Part shown: positions 43,396 to 53,600 of the stretch, one piece after another
Position numbering within the stretch: the stretch's first letter is position 1
Layout of the letters: each line of letters opens with the position of its first letter
DNA from: Bacillus cabrialesii
Lineage (GTDB): Bacteria; Bacillota; Bacilli; Bacillales; Bacillaceae
Direction of reading: 5' to 3'
Assembly: GCF_004124315.2 (NCBI RefSeq)
Contig: NZ_CP096889.1
Location: forward strand, 3,145,001 to 3,209,000
Length of the DNA stretch: 64,000 nt
Translations under genes and position numbers: made by a program
Notes under the pieces: model-generated
Told to the model about the DNA's origin: nothing
Seen by the model: only the letters and a program-made list of their open reading frames with translations
The model's database searches: none

Positions 43396-43462
43396 ATTCC
43401 TCATTACCTCCTGTGCCATCAGCCTAAATATGGGCTAATTCACTTATTTTTAGAACGTCATT

Positions 43463-43492
43463 ATTATAAAAACAGTTTTTCGGCACAGTCAA
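43463..43492 (-). promoter_or_regulatory. sigma-A promoter of the yuk operon
   Basis: On the minus strand: TTGACT (43492-43487), 18 bases, TATAAT (43468-43463). It lies 68 bases before the yukE start. The -10 is perfect and the -35 has five of six. Confidence 0.85.
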
Positions 43493-43640
43493 ACAAATAT
43501 GTTTTAATTTTACAAAATGAGTCCAATGGTTTATCCCAAATCACTAAAAAATGACATATATTGTTAAACACGTAGGTTTATTTTCTTAATCTTCTCTTCA
43601 TCCTCCGAATAATCCAAAAGACCCAAATGATTCTCCAACT

Positions 43641-43758
43641 CCCAAAAAAAACCTTTCAGAAAATTTGATGCTACAGCACCATTTCTGAAAGGTTCTGTTT
43701 TTTCTTTCCTTAATCAGTCTCTCCCCGATGACTATCTTGGAAGAATAAAAGGATAAGC
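43641..43758 (-). ncRNA. Candidate small RNA, about 118 nt
   Basis: Promoter-like TTTACA (43795-43790), 18 bases and TATGAT (43771-43766) on the minus strand, followed about 65 bases later by a terminator with a perfect 13-pair stem (43650-43662 with 43682-43694) and eight T residues. The predicted transcript also has a small 5' stem AGTC..GACT with a GGGGA loop. No protein-coding frame with a ribosome site is inside. It ends well before the yuk promoter, so it is not a yuk leader. Identity is unknown to me. Confidence 0.45.
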
Positions 43759-43870
43759 TTTCGTATCATATAAGGCATACAACTGTACTGTAAAAAGAAC
43801 GATTACGCCGCTATTCATATATAAAACGTTTCTCTCAATATACCATGTCATTGTTTTTGACTTCCGCTCT

Positions 43871-43899
43871 TTGTTGTTGATTTTCACAAACAACAACAA
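43871..43899. promoter_or_regulatory. Inverted repeat upstream of adeR
   Basis: TTGTTGTTG (43871-43879) and CAACAACAA (43891-43899) separated by 11 bases, followed by the -10-like CATAATAT. A possible operator for AdeR autoregulation or another regulator. Confidence 0.45.
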
Positions 43900-43960
43900 T
43901 CATAATATAAGGAAGGGGATGAGATGTCAAAGAGAAATCAAGCATAAAGTAGGGATATTT

Positions 43961-45190
43961 ATGACCATGCCGAATGATCCGTTTAAATACAGTTTTGACA
44001 GACTTGAAGATGTGGCTGATCATATCAGCGATGTCCTGCGGTGCCCGATCACCATAGAGGATGTCAACCACAAGCTGCTTGCCTACAGCACACACAGTGA
44101 CTGCACAGATCCTGCCCGGACATCTACAATCATTGGCAGAAGAGTGCCGGAGAAGGTCATTAACAAGCTGTGGAAAGACGGGACGATTCCAGCGCTTTTA
44201 AAAACGGACCAGCCGATCAGAGTAAAGCAAATAGATGAAGTCGGACTAAGCAATCGCGTCGCCATTTCCATTTGGAAAAACAACCAAGTGCTTGGGTTCA
44301 TATGGGCGCTTGAGATTCAAAAAACATTGTCTGACGATGATATGATGACATTGCAAATGGCGGCCAAAGCAGTGAGAAATAAGCTTCTCAAACTCCAAAT
44401 CAGAAAAACGAAAAATGAAGAACGTAGCCAAGAGTTTTTCTGGAAAATGCTTACTGGACACATTCATCAGGAGCATGACATGGCGGATGGGTTTCACAAG
44501 CTTGGAATGGTCGCCCCTTCTGAGTTTTCCGTGATGATCATCCGGATAAACGGTGAGCTGACTGAAAAAATCGAGCAGCAGCTGCAATATTTGCAGGAAA
44601 CGACCCAGCAGGTTCACGTGCTGCTGACGACCGTAGATTCCAATGAACTCATTATCTTAACCGCACCCAAAACAGATCACCCGTTTCAAGATTTAAAGCA
44701 ATTCGCTTTAAGTACGCAAAAACAGCTGAAAGAACGTTATAAAATAGAAGACGTTTCAATCGCTTTTGGCGGAATATACAATTCTATTTCTTTTGTCTCC
44801 CGCTCCTATCAGGAGGCATTATCCGCCTTAAAAGCGAAGGAACGGTTCGCAGAAGAGACAAAACATCTTTTCAGCTTTTCTGAATTAGGCATTTATCAAT
44901 ACTTGGATGTCTTAGATGAAAAACGGCGGCAGACGGAATATTTTAATTATTCGCTTTCCAAGCTGGAACAGTATGACCGGGATCACCAGTCTAATATGGT
45001 AGAAACGCTAGAGTGTTTTATTGAAGCTGACAGCAACGTGAATACAGCCTCCAAGGTGTTAAATATACATGTTAATACGTTGAATTACCGCCTCAAGCGT
45101 ATCAGCCAGATCGCTGAAATCGATTTAAAAAACATCAATCAAAAATTCTCCATCTATTTGGATATCAAGCTTCGGCACATGGATTTGTGA
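43961..45190 (+). CDS. adeR: PucR-type activator of alanine dehydrogenase
   Basis: A 409-residue regulator: N-terminal PucR-type sensory region, then a central GGDEF-like fold and a C-terminal helix-turn-helix, AASKVLNIHVNTLNYRLKRI, typical of CdaR/PucR proteins (here about 355-375, preceded by VETLECFIEADSNV). AdeR activates ald in response to alanine in B. subtilis. The start at 43961 (MTMPNDPFKYSF) matches my memory of the B. subtilis protein; the ribosome site AAGTAGGGA is weak. ald follows on the same strand after a hairpin. Confidence 0.92.
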   Translation: MTMPNDPFKYSFDRLEDVADHISDVLRCPITIEDVNHKLLAYSTHSDCTDPARTSTIIGRRVPEKVINKLWKDGTIPALLKTDQPIRVKQIDEVGLSNRVAISIWKNNQVLGFIWALEIQKTLSDDDMMTLQMAAKAVRNKLLKLQIRKTKNEERSQEFFWKMLTGHIHQEHDMADGFHKLGMVAPSEFSVMIIRINGELTEKIEQQLQYLQETTQQVHVLLTTVDSNELIILTAPKTDHPFQDLKQFALSTQKQLKERYKIEDVSIAFGGIYNSISFVSRSYQEALSALKAKERFAEETKHLFSFSELGIYQYLDVLDEKRRQTEYFNYSLSKLEQYDRDHQSNMVETLECFIEADSNVNTASKVLNIHVNTLNYRLKRISQIAEIDLKNINQKFSIYLDIKLRHMDL

Positions 45191-45215
45191 AATTTCACAA
45201 ATCCATGTTTTTTTA
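45178..45215 (+). terminator. Terminator of adeR
   Basis: CATGGATTTGTG (45178-45189) pairs perfectly with CACAAATCCATG (45196-45207), followed by seven T residues. The stem begins inside the last adeR codons. Confidence 0.9.
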
Positions 45216-45291
45216 TTTTCTTATTCAAACAAAGAATTTTCTAAAAAATGAAGCTACACTAAAAACATCACAGATACAGGAGGAGACAGAT

Positions 45292-46428
45292 ATGATCATA
45301 GGGGTTCCAAAAGAGATAAAAAACAATGAAAACCGCGTCGCACTAACACCCGGAGGCGTTTCTCAGCTCATTTCAAACGGCCACCGAGTGCTGGTTGAAA
45401 CAGGCGCGGGCCTTGGAAGCGGATTTGAAAATGAAGCCTATGTGTCAGCAGGAGCGGAAATCATTGCTGATCCGAAACAGGTATGGGACGCCGAAATGGT
45501 CATGAAGGTAAAAGAACCGCTGCCGAAAGAATATGTCTACTTCCGCAAAGGACTTGTGCTGTTTACGTACCTCCATTTAGCGGCTGAGCCTCAGCTTGCA
45601 CAAGCGTTGAAGGATAAAGGGGTCACGGCCATCGCCTATGAAACGGTTAGCGACGGCCGGACATTGCCGCTTCTGACGCCAATGTCAGAGGTTGCAGGCC
45701 GAATGGCAGCACAAATCGGAGCCCAATTCTTAGAGAAGCCTAAAGGCGGAAAAGGCATTCTGCTTGCCGGAGTGCCAGGCGTTTCCCGCGGAAAAGTAAC
45801 GATTATCGGAGGAGGCGTTGTCGGCACAAACGCGGCGAAAATGGCTGTCGGCCTCGGTGCGGACGTGACCATCATCGACTTAAACGCAGACCGCCTGCGC
45901 CAGCTTGACGACATTTTCGGCCATCAGATTAAAACGTTAATTTCTAATCCGGTCAATATTGCAGATGCTGTGGCAGAAGCGGATCTTCTCATTTGCGCGG
46001 TCTTGATTCCGGGAGCTAAAGCTCCGACTCTTGTCACAGAGGAAATGGTAAAACAAATGAACCCTGGTTCAGTAATTGTCGATGTGGCGATCGACCAGGG
46101 CGGCATCGTGGAAACTGTCGACCATATTACTACACATGATCAGCCGACGTATGAAAAACACGGCGTTGTCCATTACGCTGTGGCGAACATGCCGGGCGCT
46201 GTCCCTCGTACATCAACAATCGCCCTGACTAATGTTACTGTTCCATACGCGCTGCAAATCGCTAACAAAGGGGCTGCAAAAGCGCTCACAGACAATGCGG
46301 CACTGAGAGCCGGCTTAAACACAGCAAACGGACACGTGACCTATGAGGCTGTGGCAAAGGATTTAGGATATGAGTATGTTCCTGCCGAAAAAGCTTTACA
46401 GGATGAGTCGTCTGTGGCGGGTGCTTAA
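45292..46428 (+). CDS. ald: Alanine dehydrogenase
   Basis: A 378-residue NAD-dependent enzyme that oxidatively deaminates L-alanine to pyruvate and ammonia, needed for alanine use and sporulation. It starts IIGVPKEIKNNENRVALTPGG, has active-site Lys and His in VMKVKEPLPKEY and FTYLHLA, the nucleotide motif IIGGGVVGTNAAKMAVGLGADV near residues 168-189, and IDQGG with the catalytic Asp. GGAGGAGAC precedes the ATG at 45292. AdeR is encoded directly upstream. Confidence 0.97.
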   Translation: MIIGVPKEIKNNENRVALTPGGVSQLISNGHRVLVETGAGLGSGFENEAYVSAGAEIIADPKQVWDAEMVMKVKEPLPKEYVYFRKGLVLFTYLHLAAEPQLAQALKDKGVTAIAYETVSDGRTLPLLTPMSEVAGRMAAQIGAQFLEKPKGGKGILLAGVPGVSRGKVTIIGGGVVGTNAAKMAVGLGADVTIIDLNADRLRQLDDIFGHQIKTLISNPVNIADAVAEADLLICAVLIPGAKAPTLVTEEMVKQMNPGSVIVDVAIDQGGIVETVDHITTHDQPTYEKHGVVHYAVANMPGAVPRTSTIALTNVTVPYALQIANKGAAKALTDNAALRAGLNTANGHVTYEAVAKDLGYEYVPAEKALQDESSVAGA

Positions 46429-46437
46429 TTGACAATG

Positions 46438-46470
46438 AGCTTGCAGAAAGATTTCTGCAGGCTTTTTTTA
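46438..46470 (+). terminator. Terminator of ald
   Basis: GC-TGCAGAAA pairs with TTTCTGCA-GC, followed by seven T residues. Confidence 0.88.
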
Positions 46471-46540
46471 TCTTTTCAAAGGAAAAAAGAAACCATTTCA
46501 CGAACTATGACTATGAAGTTGATCATAAAGGAGGATTCAT

Positions 46541-47218
46541 ATGGCTGTTCAGCAATATGGGGTGTTAAAAGGCATTGTCTTAGACATGAAGCGTGAAACC
46601 GATGATGACAGTCCTCATTTCCAAGTCAAAGTGCTCGGTGAAGAGAATACGTATTACAGGTGCGCCATCAATGTGATGTCCAGTTCTGAGGAATCTGAAG
46701 TATTGTATTTGGCTGACGATCAGTTTGATTCAAGCTCGATTACCATTCTTCCGAACATGCCGTATGGATATACAAAGATCAATGAGGCAAACCGTGAAGT
46801 GGCGCTGGATTATGTGCGGGGCAATTTGTTTGACCCGGGGAAAATGAAGCCTTTGCCTCATGAAATCACCGGCCCTGATAATGATTTAAATGATTTTATT
46901 GAAACGTATATGAAGAAAGCGAAAGAAGAGAAAGCACCGGTTTATATATTCGGCTCAAAATTTGGGCCGGAACAGGCTGCTGATAAAATATTCGGTTTTA
47001 CTCCGACCAACGGCATGCACAACATCCATATGAATCAAGGAAACGCAATGGATACCCGCTGGAAAAAAGACAACGGCTCGTGGCATGACGGAGGCATTCT
47101 GATTCAATTTGGCGATCAGTGGGCAGCTGTGTTTTTAGCGTTTTTATCCCAATCGTGGTGTACGGATGAAAACGGAAACCCGGTCAGAGATTGTGATCAT
47201 ACCCAAACGTCTGCGTAA
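46541..47218 (+). CDS. yukJ: DUF2278-family protein YukJ
   Basis: A 225-residue protein of the YukJ/DUF2278 family, with YGVLKGIVLDMKRETDDDSPHFQVKV at the N terminus and GIHNIHMNQGN-like and WHDGGILIQF segments in the C-terminal half. The family is thought to be extracellular or phage-tail-related by analogy, but no function is established. AAAGGAGGA precedes the start. It stands alone; a folded repeat element lies directly downstream. Confidence 0.85.
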   Translation: MAVQQYGVLKGIVLDMKRETDDDSPHFQVKVLGEENTYYRCAINVMSSSEESEVLYLADDQFDSSSITILPNMPYGYTKINEANREVALDYVRGNLFDPGKMKPLPHEITGPDNDLNDFIETYMKKAKEEKAPVYIFGSKFGPEQAADKIFGFTPTNGMHNIHMNQGNAMDTRWKKDNGSWHDGGILIQFGDQWAAVFLAFLSQSWCTDENGNPVRDCDHTQTSA

Positions 47219-47227
47219 GATAGAAAA

Positions 47228-47460
47228 AGAGACTGCGGCGCGCAGTCTCTTCAGAAGATGGTTGACAAAATCCTAAAGCGTTTTAAAAACCTTTAGGATT
47301 TTGTCATCTTTTCAGCGTGATTGAAAACCCTTGAAGTCTAGGAAAGGTGAGCATTGGAGCGGAGCGAATACTAATTCGTGAGCACCAACGCGCAGACTTG
47401 ACAACGAATGCGAGGGTTTATCGACACGCTGAAGAGACTGCGGCGAGCAGTCTCTTTTTT
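47228..47460. repeat. Folded intergenic repeat flanked by duplicated hairpins
   Basis: Two nearly identical hairpins flank the element: AGAGACTGC...GCAGTCTCT at 47228-47250 and at 47433-47455 (one base difference in the loop). Between them are a perfect 16-pair stem (47263-47278 with 47291-47306, TGACAAAATCCTAAAG) and a longer structure with terminal inverted repeats TTCAGCGTG (47311-47319) and CACGCTGAA (47425-47433). Only the second flanking hairpin has a T run (47454-47460) and can act as terminator. It resembles the dispersed ~190-bp stem-loop repeats I recall being reported from B. subtilis; no coding frame is convincing. Confidence 0.75.
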
Positions 47461-47466
47461 ATGCGA

Positions 47467-47676
47467 TCATACATTTTCAACAGGCTTTAGGCTGTTTGGC
47501 CTCATATCGCTCCAATGCGATTGGATATAGTCCAGACAAGCTTCACGCCCTTTTTGCTCATGAACGACTGTCCAGCCGCTCGGTACATCTATAAATCCGG
47601 GCCATAGGGAATACTGGCCCTCTTCATTGACCAGCACCAAATATGTGCCATCCGCATTTTCAAAAGGATTTGCCAT
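47467..47676 (-). CDS. MbtH-like protein of the bacillibactin cluster
   Basis: A 69-residue MbtH-family protein with the three invariant tryptophans in NEEGQYSLWPGFIDVPSGW and in SHWSDMRPNSL. MbtH proteins bind adenylation domains and help them fold and act; this one lies 14 bases after dhbF on the same strand, so it should serve DhbF. GGGGGAAGC precedes the ATG. B. subtilis calls the equivalent gene ybdZ or mbtH in some annotations. Confidence 0.93.
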   Translation of the reverse strand: MANPFENADGTYLVLVNEEGQYSLWPGFIDVPSGWTVVHEQKGREACLDYIQSHWSDMRPNSLKPVENV

Positions 47677-47690
47677 CTATTGCTTCCCCC

Positions 47691-50600
47691 TTATTTATTC
47701 ATCTCTTCCAGTTTGACTGCGAGAACCTTGCCGATGAGAGCAAGCGGCTCCGGCTGACAAAGATCTTTATGACGGCAGTCGATATCAATTTGTTCAATTT
47801 GTCCGTGAATATAAGGCTTCCACGAATCAGGTTCAATCGGATCAAACCATTCAGGAATGATTGTTGATCGGAAAAACAAGATATTTCCCCGGAAGGTTTT
47901 CGGCTTATATGAGCCTAAAATGCCGACAGAATTAACATACGTATTCTTCAGATTTAAAATGACCGATTCATCCAGGCTCGCAAGCGCGCTGCCGTCACGG
48001 CGAAGAATCTCAATCGCCGTTTCAAAATCAAGCGGTTTGTCCCCTAAGCTGTCTGGATCATACCCGCCTAACGCCAGAAGGGCAATAAGCGCTTCCTCAT
48101 CATCCGGGGCCTCTTTTATAGGAAGGAAGTGGTTCGGATAGGCGTCCAGCATGACCACAAGGGATACTTCTTCTCCTTGATGTTGCAGCTGGGTGGCCAT
48201 CGCTTGAACGACATTTCCGCCCAGAGACCAGCCTAGCAGATGGTACGGGCCTTTCGGCTGGATTGTTCTGATTTGTTCAATGTAATCGGCAGCCATGTCA
48301 TCAAGTGTTTTGGGGAGCTCATCCCGCTGTCCGATTCCCCGTGCCTGCAAGCCGTAGATCGGATAATCTGTTCCTATATTTGTCATCAAACCGGCATAGC
48401 ACCAGCTGAGACCGCCTGCCGGATGCACACAGAATAAAGGAGGCTTGTCTCCGCTTGTTCGGAGCGGCAGCAAAACATCGAGTGCGCTTTGGCTTGAACC
48501 CATTTCAAGTCTTTCAGCAAGCCCGGCAACAGTCGGCGCTTCGAATAGGATGCCGATGCTGAGTTCAACGCCGAGCGCTTCACGAATGCGGCTCATCAGC
48601 TGAACAGCAAGCAAGGAATGCCCGCCTAAATCAAAGAAACGGTCATCAATGCCGACACGAGGCAAATGAAGCACCTCCATAAACAGGTCACAGAGGATTT
48701 CTTCCTGCGGCGTTCTCGGTCCGCGTCCTGTCACTGCCGCTGCAAAATCCGGAGCTGGCAGCGCTTTACGATCAAGCTTTCCATTCGGTGTCAGCGGCAA
48801 TTCTTTCATCATCACAAAGGCAGAAGGCACCATGTAATCCGGCAGCCTCTCAGCAGCATATTTGCGCAGCTCCGCCGTTTCAAACGTTTCTGAGGAAGAA
48901 GGTATGATATAAGCTGCCAACCGTTTATCTCCCGGCTGATCCTCACGAACGATCACTGCCGCATCTTCAAGCTGCGGATGCTGAACAAGCGCGGCTTCAA
49001 TTTCTCCCAATTCAATCCGGAAGCCTCGAATTTTCACTTGGTGATCGGCACGGCCGACATAGTCAAGAGAGCCGTCAGCGCGAAGGCGGGCCACATCCCC
49101 AGTGCGGTACATCCGGGTGCCTGGAGGACCGAACGGATCAGCTATGAAGCGTTCTGCTGTCAATCCAGCCCGGCCTAAATAGCCCCGTGCCAACCCCGCT
49201 CCCGATACATACAGCTCTCCGGCAACACCCGGCGGAACCGGCTGCAGGCGCTCATCCAGCACATAAACACCAAGATCGGGAATGCCGCAGCCGATCAAGC
49301 TGTTTGCCCGTAAAGCTGCAATGCTTCGGTCTAATTCGATATAGCTCACATGCACGGTTGTTTCTGTAATACCGTACATATTGATCAGCTGCGGTCTATT
49401 TTCAGGGTGGCGGTTATACCAATCCTCTAGACGGCTGAGTTCAAGCGCTTCCCCGCCAAAAATGACATAGCGCAGGCTGAGCGCCTGTCCGAGATCCGGC
49501 TGCTCCCGTTCCGCTTGCATCAACTGATAGAAAGCGGACGGTGTCTGATTCAGAACGGTCACACCCTCTTTTACCAGCAGGCGCAGAAACGCTTCTGGCG
49601 ATCTGCTGACGTGATGAGGCACGATGACAAGACGTCCGCCATGCAGCAGAGGACCCCAAATCTCCCACACTGAAAAGTCAAACGCATAGGAATGAAACAT
49701 AGTCCAGATATCGTCTGAGCTGAAATGGAACCAGTGATCAGTCGCTGCAAATAAACGCGTTACGTTTTGGTGAGGAATCATCACACCTTTTGGAACGCCT
49801 GTTGAGCCTGATGTATAAATGACATACGCCGTATTCAAAGGAGAAAGCGGCTGAATCCGATCCGTATTATCCGGATTATCAGCTGGGTATGTGTTTAGTT
49901 TCTTTTCCAGTTCGAGATCATCCAGCACAATTTTCGGCACGTTTTCCGCTGGAGGAATGCTTTCTGCAGCTTTTGTGTTCGTCATGATAAACGCAGGCTG
50001 CGCATCTTTCAGCATAAAAGCGATTCGGTCAGCCGGATAGTCCGGATCGAGAGGCAGATAAGCCGCGCCGGCTTTCAGCACCGCCAATAGCCCGACAGCC
50101 ATTTCCAATGACCGAGGAAGTGCCAAGGCCACAAATTGCTCCGGTCCGACGCCTTCACTGATCAGCATTCGGGCAAGCCGATTTGCTCTTTCATTCAGCT
50201 CTGCATAGCTCAGTGACTGATCTTCATAAACAACGGCAATGGCATCAGGACTTAAAGCAGCCTGCTTCTCAAACTGCTCCGGCAAACATGCGTGCGGAAT
50301 CTTATCAGATACACTTTGCCAATCTGCCGCTATGCTCATGCGTTCCTCCGATGCAAGAATGTCCAGATTTCCGATTTGCTGGTCAGGATCAGACTCGGCA
50401 GCCTCCAGCAGGCGCATCAGACGGTCAGCAAGAGCCTGAGCAGTTTCCCGCTTGAAAAGATCAGTGCTGTACTCAAGCAATCCTTCCAATCCGTTTGGAG
50501 TACCGTCAGCAAGACGGTTTTCACTCATTTCCAGCGTCAGATCAAACTTGGCGGAACCAACGCTGTGGATCCGCAGGCTGCTTTCCATGTCAGGAAGATG

Positions 50601-53600
50601 AAGTTCAGCGTCGGGTGTGTTTTGGAACGCGAGCATGATTTGGAATAAAGGATGCGTCGCACGCGAGCGAGCCGGATTCAGCACCTCTACGAGTCTCTCA
50701 AACGGCAGATCCTGATTTTCATAGGCTGCCAGATTCACTTCCCGCACTCGGTCAAGAAGTTCACGGAAGCTTGGGTCACCGGACGTATCGGTTCTGAGCA
50801 CCAATGTATTGATAAACAGACCCACAAGATCGCCTAGCGCATCATCATTCCGCCCCGCGATCGGACTGCCGATCGGAATATCAGTTCCCGCTCCAAGTCT
50901 TGTCAATAAAGCGGCGAGACCGGATTGAAGGACCATAAACAGGCTTACCCTATTTGCGCGAGCCAGCTCCTGTAATCGCTTGTGAAGCTCAGGCTCAATG
51001 CGGAAATGAATCGTACCCCCATCATGACTCGGTTCAGCCGGACGTGAATAATCGGTCGGCAGTTCAAGCTGATCAGGCAGATTCTTCAAGGTTTCTTTCC
51101 AGAAAGCAAGCTGTCCGGCAATCAAACTATTTGGATCATCACCGCTTCCAAGCAGTTCCTGCTGCCAAAGCGCATAGTCTGCATACTGCACAGCAAGAGA
51201 CGCCCATTCGGGAGCTCCTCCGTGACTGCGAGCCGCATAAGCCGCCCCAAGGTCGCGGGTCAGCGGCGTCAATGACCAGCCGTCCCCGACAATATGATGT
51301 ACGAGGAGAAGCAGCACGTACTCATCAGGACCGATGATAAATAGCTCGGCACGAAAAGCGGGTTCAGCTGCCAGATCAAAGCTGTAGCGCACAGCTTCAG
51401 CAAGCCGTTCAGAAAGCTCCTTTTCAGCAATTTCAGTAACATGTAAATCAGGCCGTGCTTGATCAGCGTCTAAAATATGCTGATATGACGTCCCCTGTGT
51501 TTCCGGGAAGATCGTCCGAAGGCTTTCATGGCGGCAAACGAGATCATAAAGTGCCGTTTGCAGCACTCCTTGGTCCAGTTCACCCGACAGACGGACAGCA
51601 ACCGGAATATTATAAGTAGGGCTCGGCCCTTCAAGACAATGGAGAAACCATAACCGGCGCTGAGCAAAAGAAAGCGGAATCCTTTCAGGACGCTCAGCTC
51701 TCTGCAAGGCGGGACGTGCACTCTGTGCCTGATCAAGATGGGCAGCGAGTCCGGCTACTGTCGGTTCGTCAAAGAGCTTGGCGATACCGAGTTCGGCTCC
51801 CATTACCTCGCGAATGCGGCTCATCAGACGGGCTGCAAGAAGAGAGTGACCGCCCAGCTCGAAGAAACTGTCATCGATGCCGACGCGTGCCAAACCGAGA
51901 ACCTCGGCAAACAGGTCACACAATATCTCTTCCTGAGGAGTCCGCGGCCCCCGTTCGCTGACAGAAGTGCTAAAATCAGGTGCCGGCAGTGCTTTTCGAT
52001 CGAGCTTTCCATTAGGTGTTAATGGCAGTTCGTCCATCTCTACAAATGCCGCAGGCACCATATAATCAGGAAGATCGGCACCCACATAACGGCGAAGCTC
52101 GGCAATATCAATAGCTGAAGCAGTGACTATATATGCCACCAATCGTTTGTCTCCCGGCTGATCTTCCCGAACGACTACCGCGGCTTGTTCAATGTCAGGA
52201 TGCTTGGCAAGCACGGCATCAATTTCTCCAAGTTCAATTCGGAATCCGCGAATTTTGATTTGATGATCCGCCCGCCCGATATAATCCAAAGACCCATCAG
52301 CGCGCCAGCGGGCCTGGTCTCCTGTTCGATACATCCGGGTCCCCGGCGGTCCGTATGGATCTGCAACAAAACGCTCAGCCGTTAAATCAGGACGGCGGAA
52401 ATAACCTCTAGCCAAGCCGGTTCCTGCGATATAAAGCTCTCCGACAACTCCCGGCGGCACCGGCTGCAAACCGTGATCAAGCACATACACCTGCGTATTC
52501 CAAATCGGTTTGCCAATCGGCGGAACGCCCTTCAGCCCTTCTTCAAGAAAAGCTGCTGCAGACCAAATCGTTGTTTCAGTCGGACCGTATAAATTCGTGA
52601 CTGGACAATGAAGCTCATGAAGCGCCTGCAAAAGACCGCTCGGCAGCGCCTCTCCTCCGACAAGCACTCTGAGCCCCCGAAGTTTCTCAGCTTCATTCGT
52701 GACCAAAGCATGCCATAATGTCGGTGTCGCCTGCATGATATTGATATCGAAATATTCAATCATTTGAGCTAATGCCTGTGGCTCACGGATCGTTTCTTTC
52801 TTGGCGATCACGATTTGCGCCCCGCTGATCAGCGGAAGATATAACTCCAATGCTGAAATATCAAAAGCGACAGTCGTAACAGCCAACAGCCTATCTTCTT
52901 CTCCCAGAGAAAATGTCTCCTGCATGGACAGCAGAAAATTGCTTAAGCTTTTTAGTGTAACAACGACACCCTTCGGCCTTCCCGTTGATCCCGAGGTATA
53001 AATGATATACGCAGGATGGGCTAGAGAAACCGATACATTCGGATTGTCAGGCGAATAGCGTTTTACAACCTCCTGTGTAACAGCCTGATCAAGCACAAGC
53101 TGCGGTACTGCCAGATTATCAGGAAGACGGGCTGCTATTTCCATAGTCGTTATGATGCATGATGGATTTGCATCCTCGAGCATGTAAGAAATTCGGTCGC
53201 CCGGAAACTCCGGATCAAGCGGAAGATACGCCGCACCAGTTTTTAATACAGCAAGCATCGAAACCACCATCTCTGGAGAACGCGGCAGCGCCAAAGCGAC
53301 AAATTGCTCCGGACCAAGCCCTTTTTCGATCAACAAATGCGCGAGGCGGTTTGCCTTTTCATTCAGCTCTTGATAGTTTACTTGAACGTCATCACATATG
53401 AGAGCGATACGTTCAGGCGTAAGGATTGCCTGCTTCTCAAACATGTCCTGAAGGCTGAGCAGGTTCTCAGCCTTTGCTGTCTCATTCCATTCACGAATGA
53501 CTTGTTCTTTCTCCTGTGGCAACAGAAGCTCCATTTGCCCAATCAGCATGTCCTCCCCGGCTGAAGCCGTTTGCAGCAGCTGTAAGATCCGCTGCTGATG

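Larger units (their letters stand above)
43396..43960. other. 565-base yukE-adeR divergent intergenic region
   Basis: It contains, from left to right, the yuk promoter (43463-43492), a strong bidirectional hairpin (43650-43694) that may end a small RNA, and a promoter-like pair at 43766-43795. An inverted repeat at 43871-43899 and a seven-codon leader frame at 43924-43947 (MSKRNQA, with AAGGAAGGGG before it) precede adeR. No other gene seen. Confidence 0.6.

Noticed and set aside
43500..43640. Small minus-strand frames such as one ending FGSFGLFGG and one reading MKRRLRK
   Set aside because: They lie between a terminator and the yuk promoter, are very short, and lack convincing family similarity.
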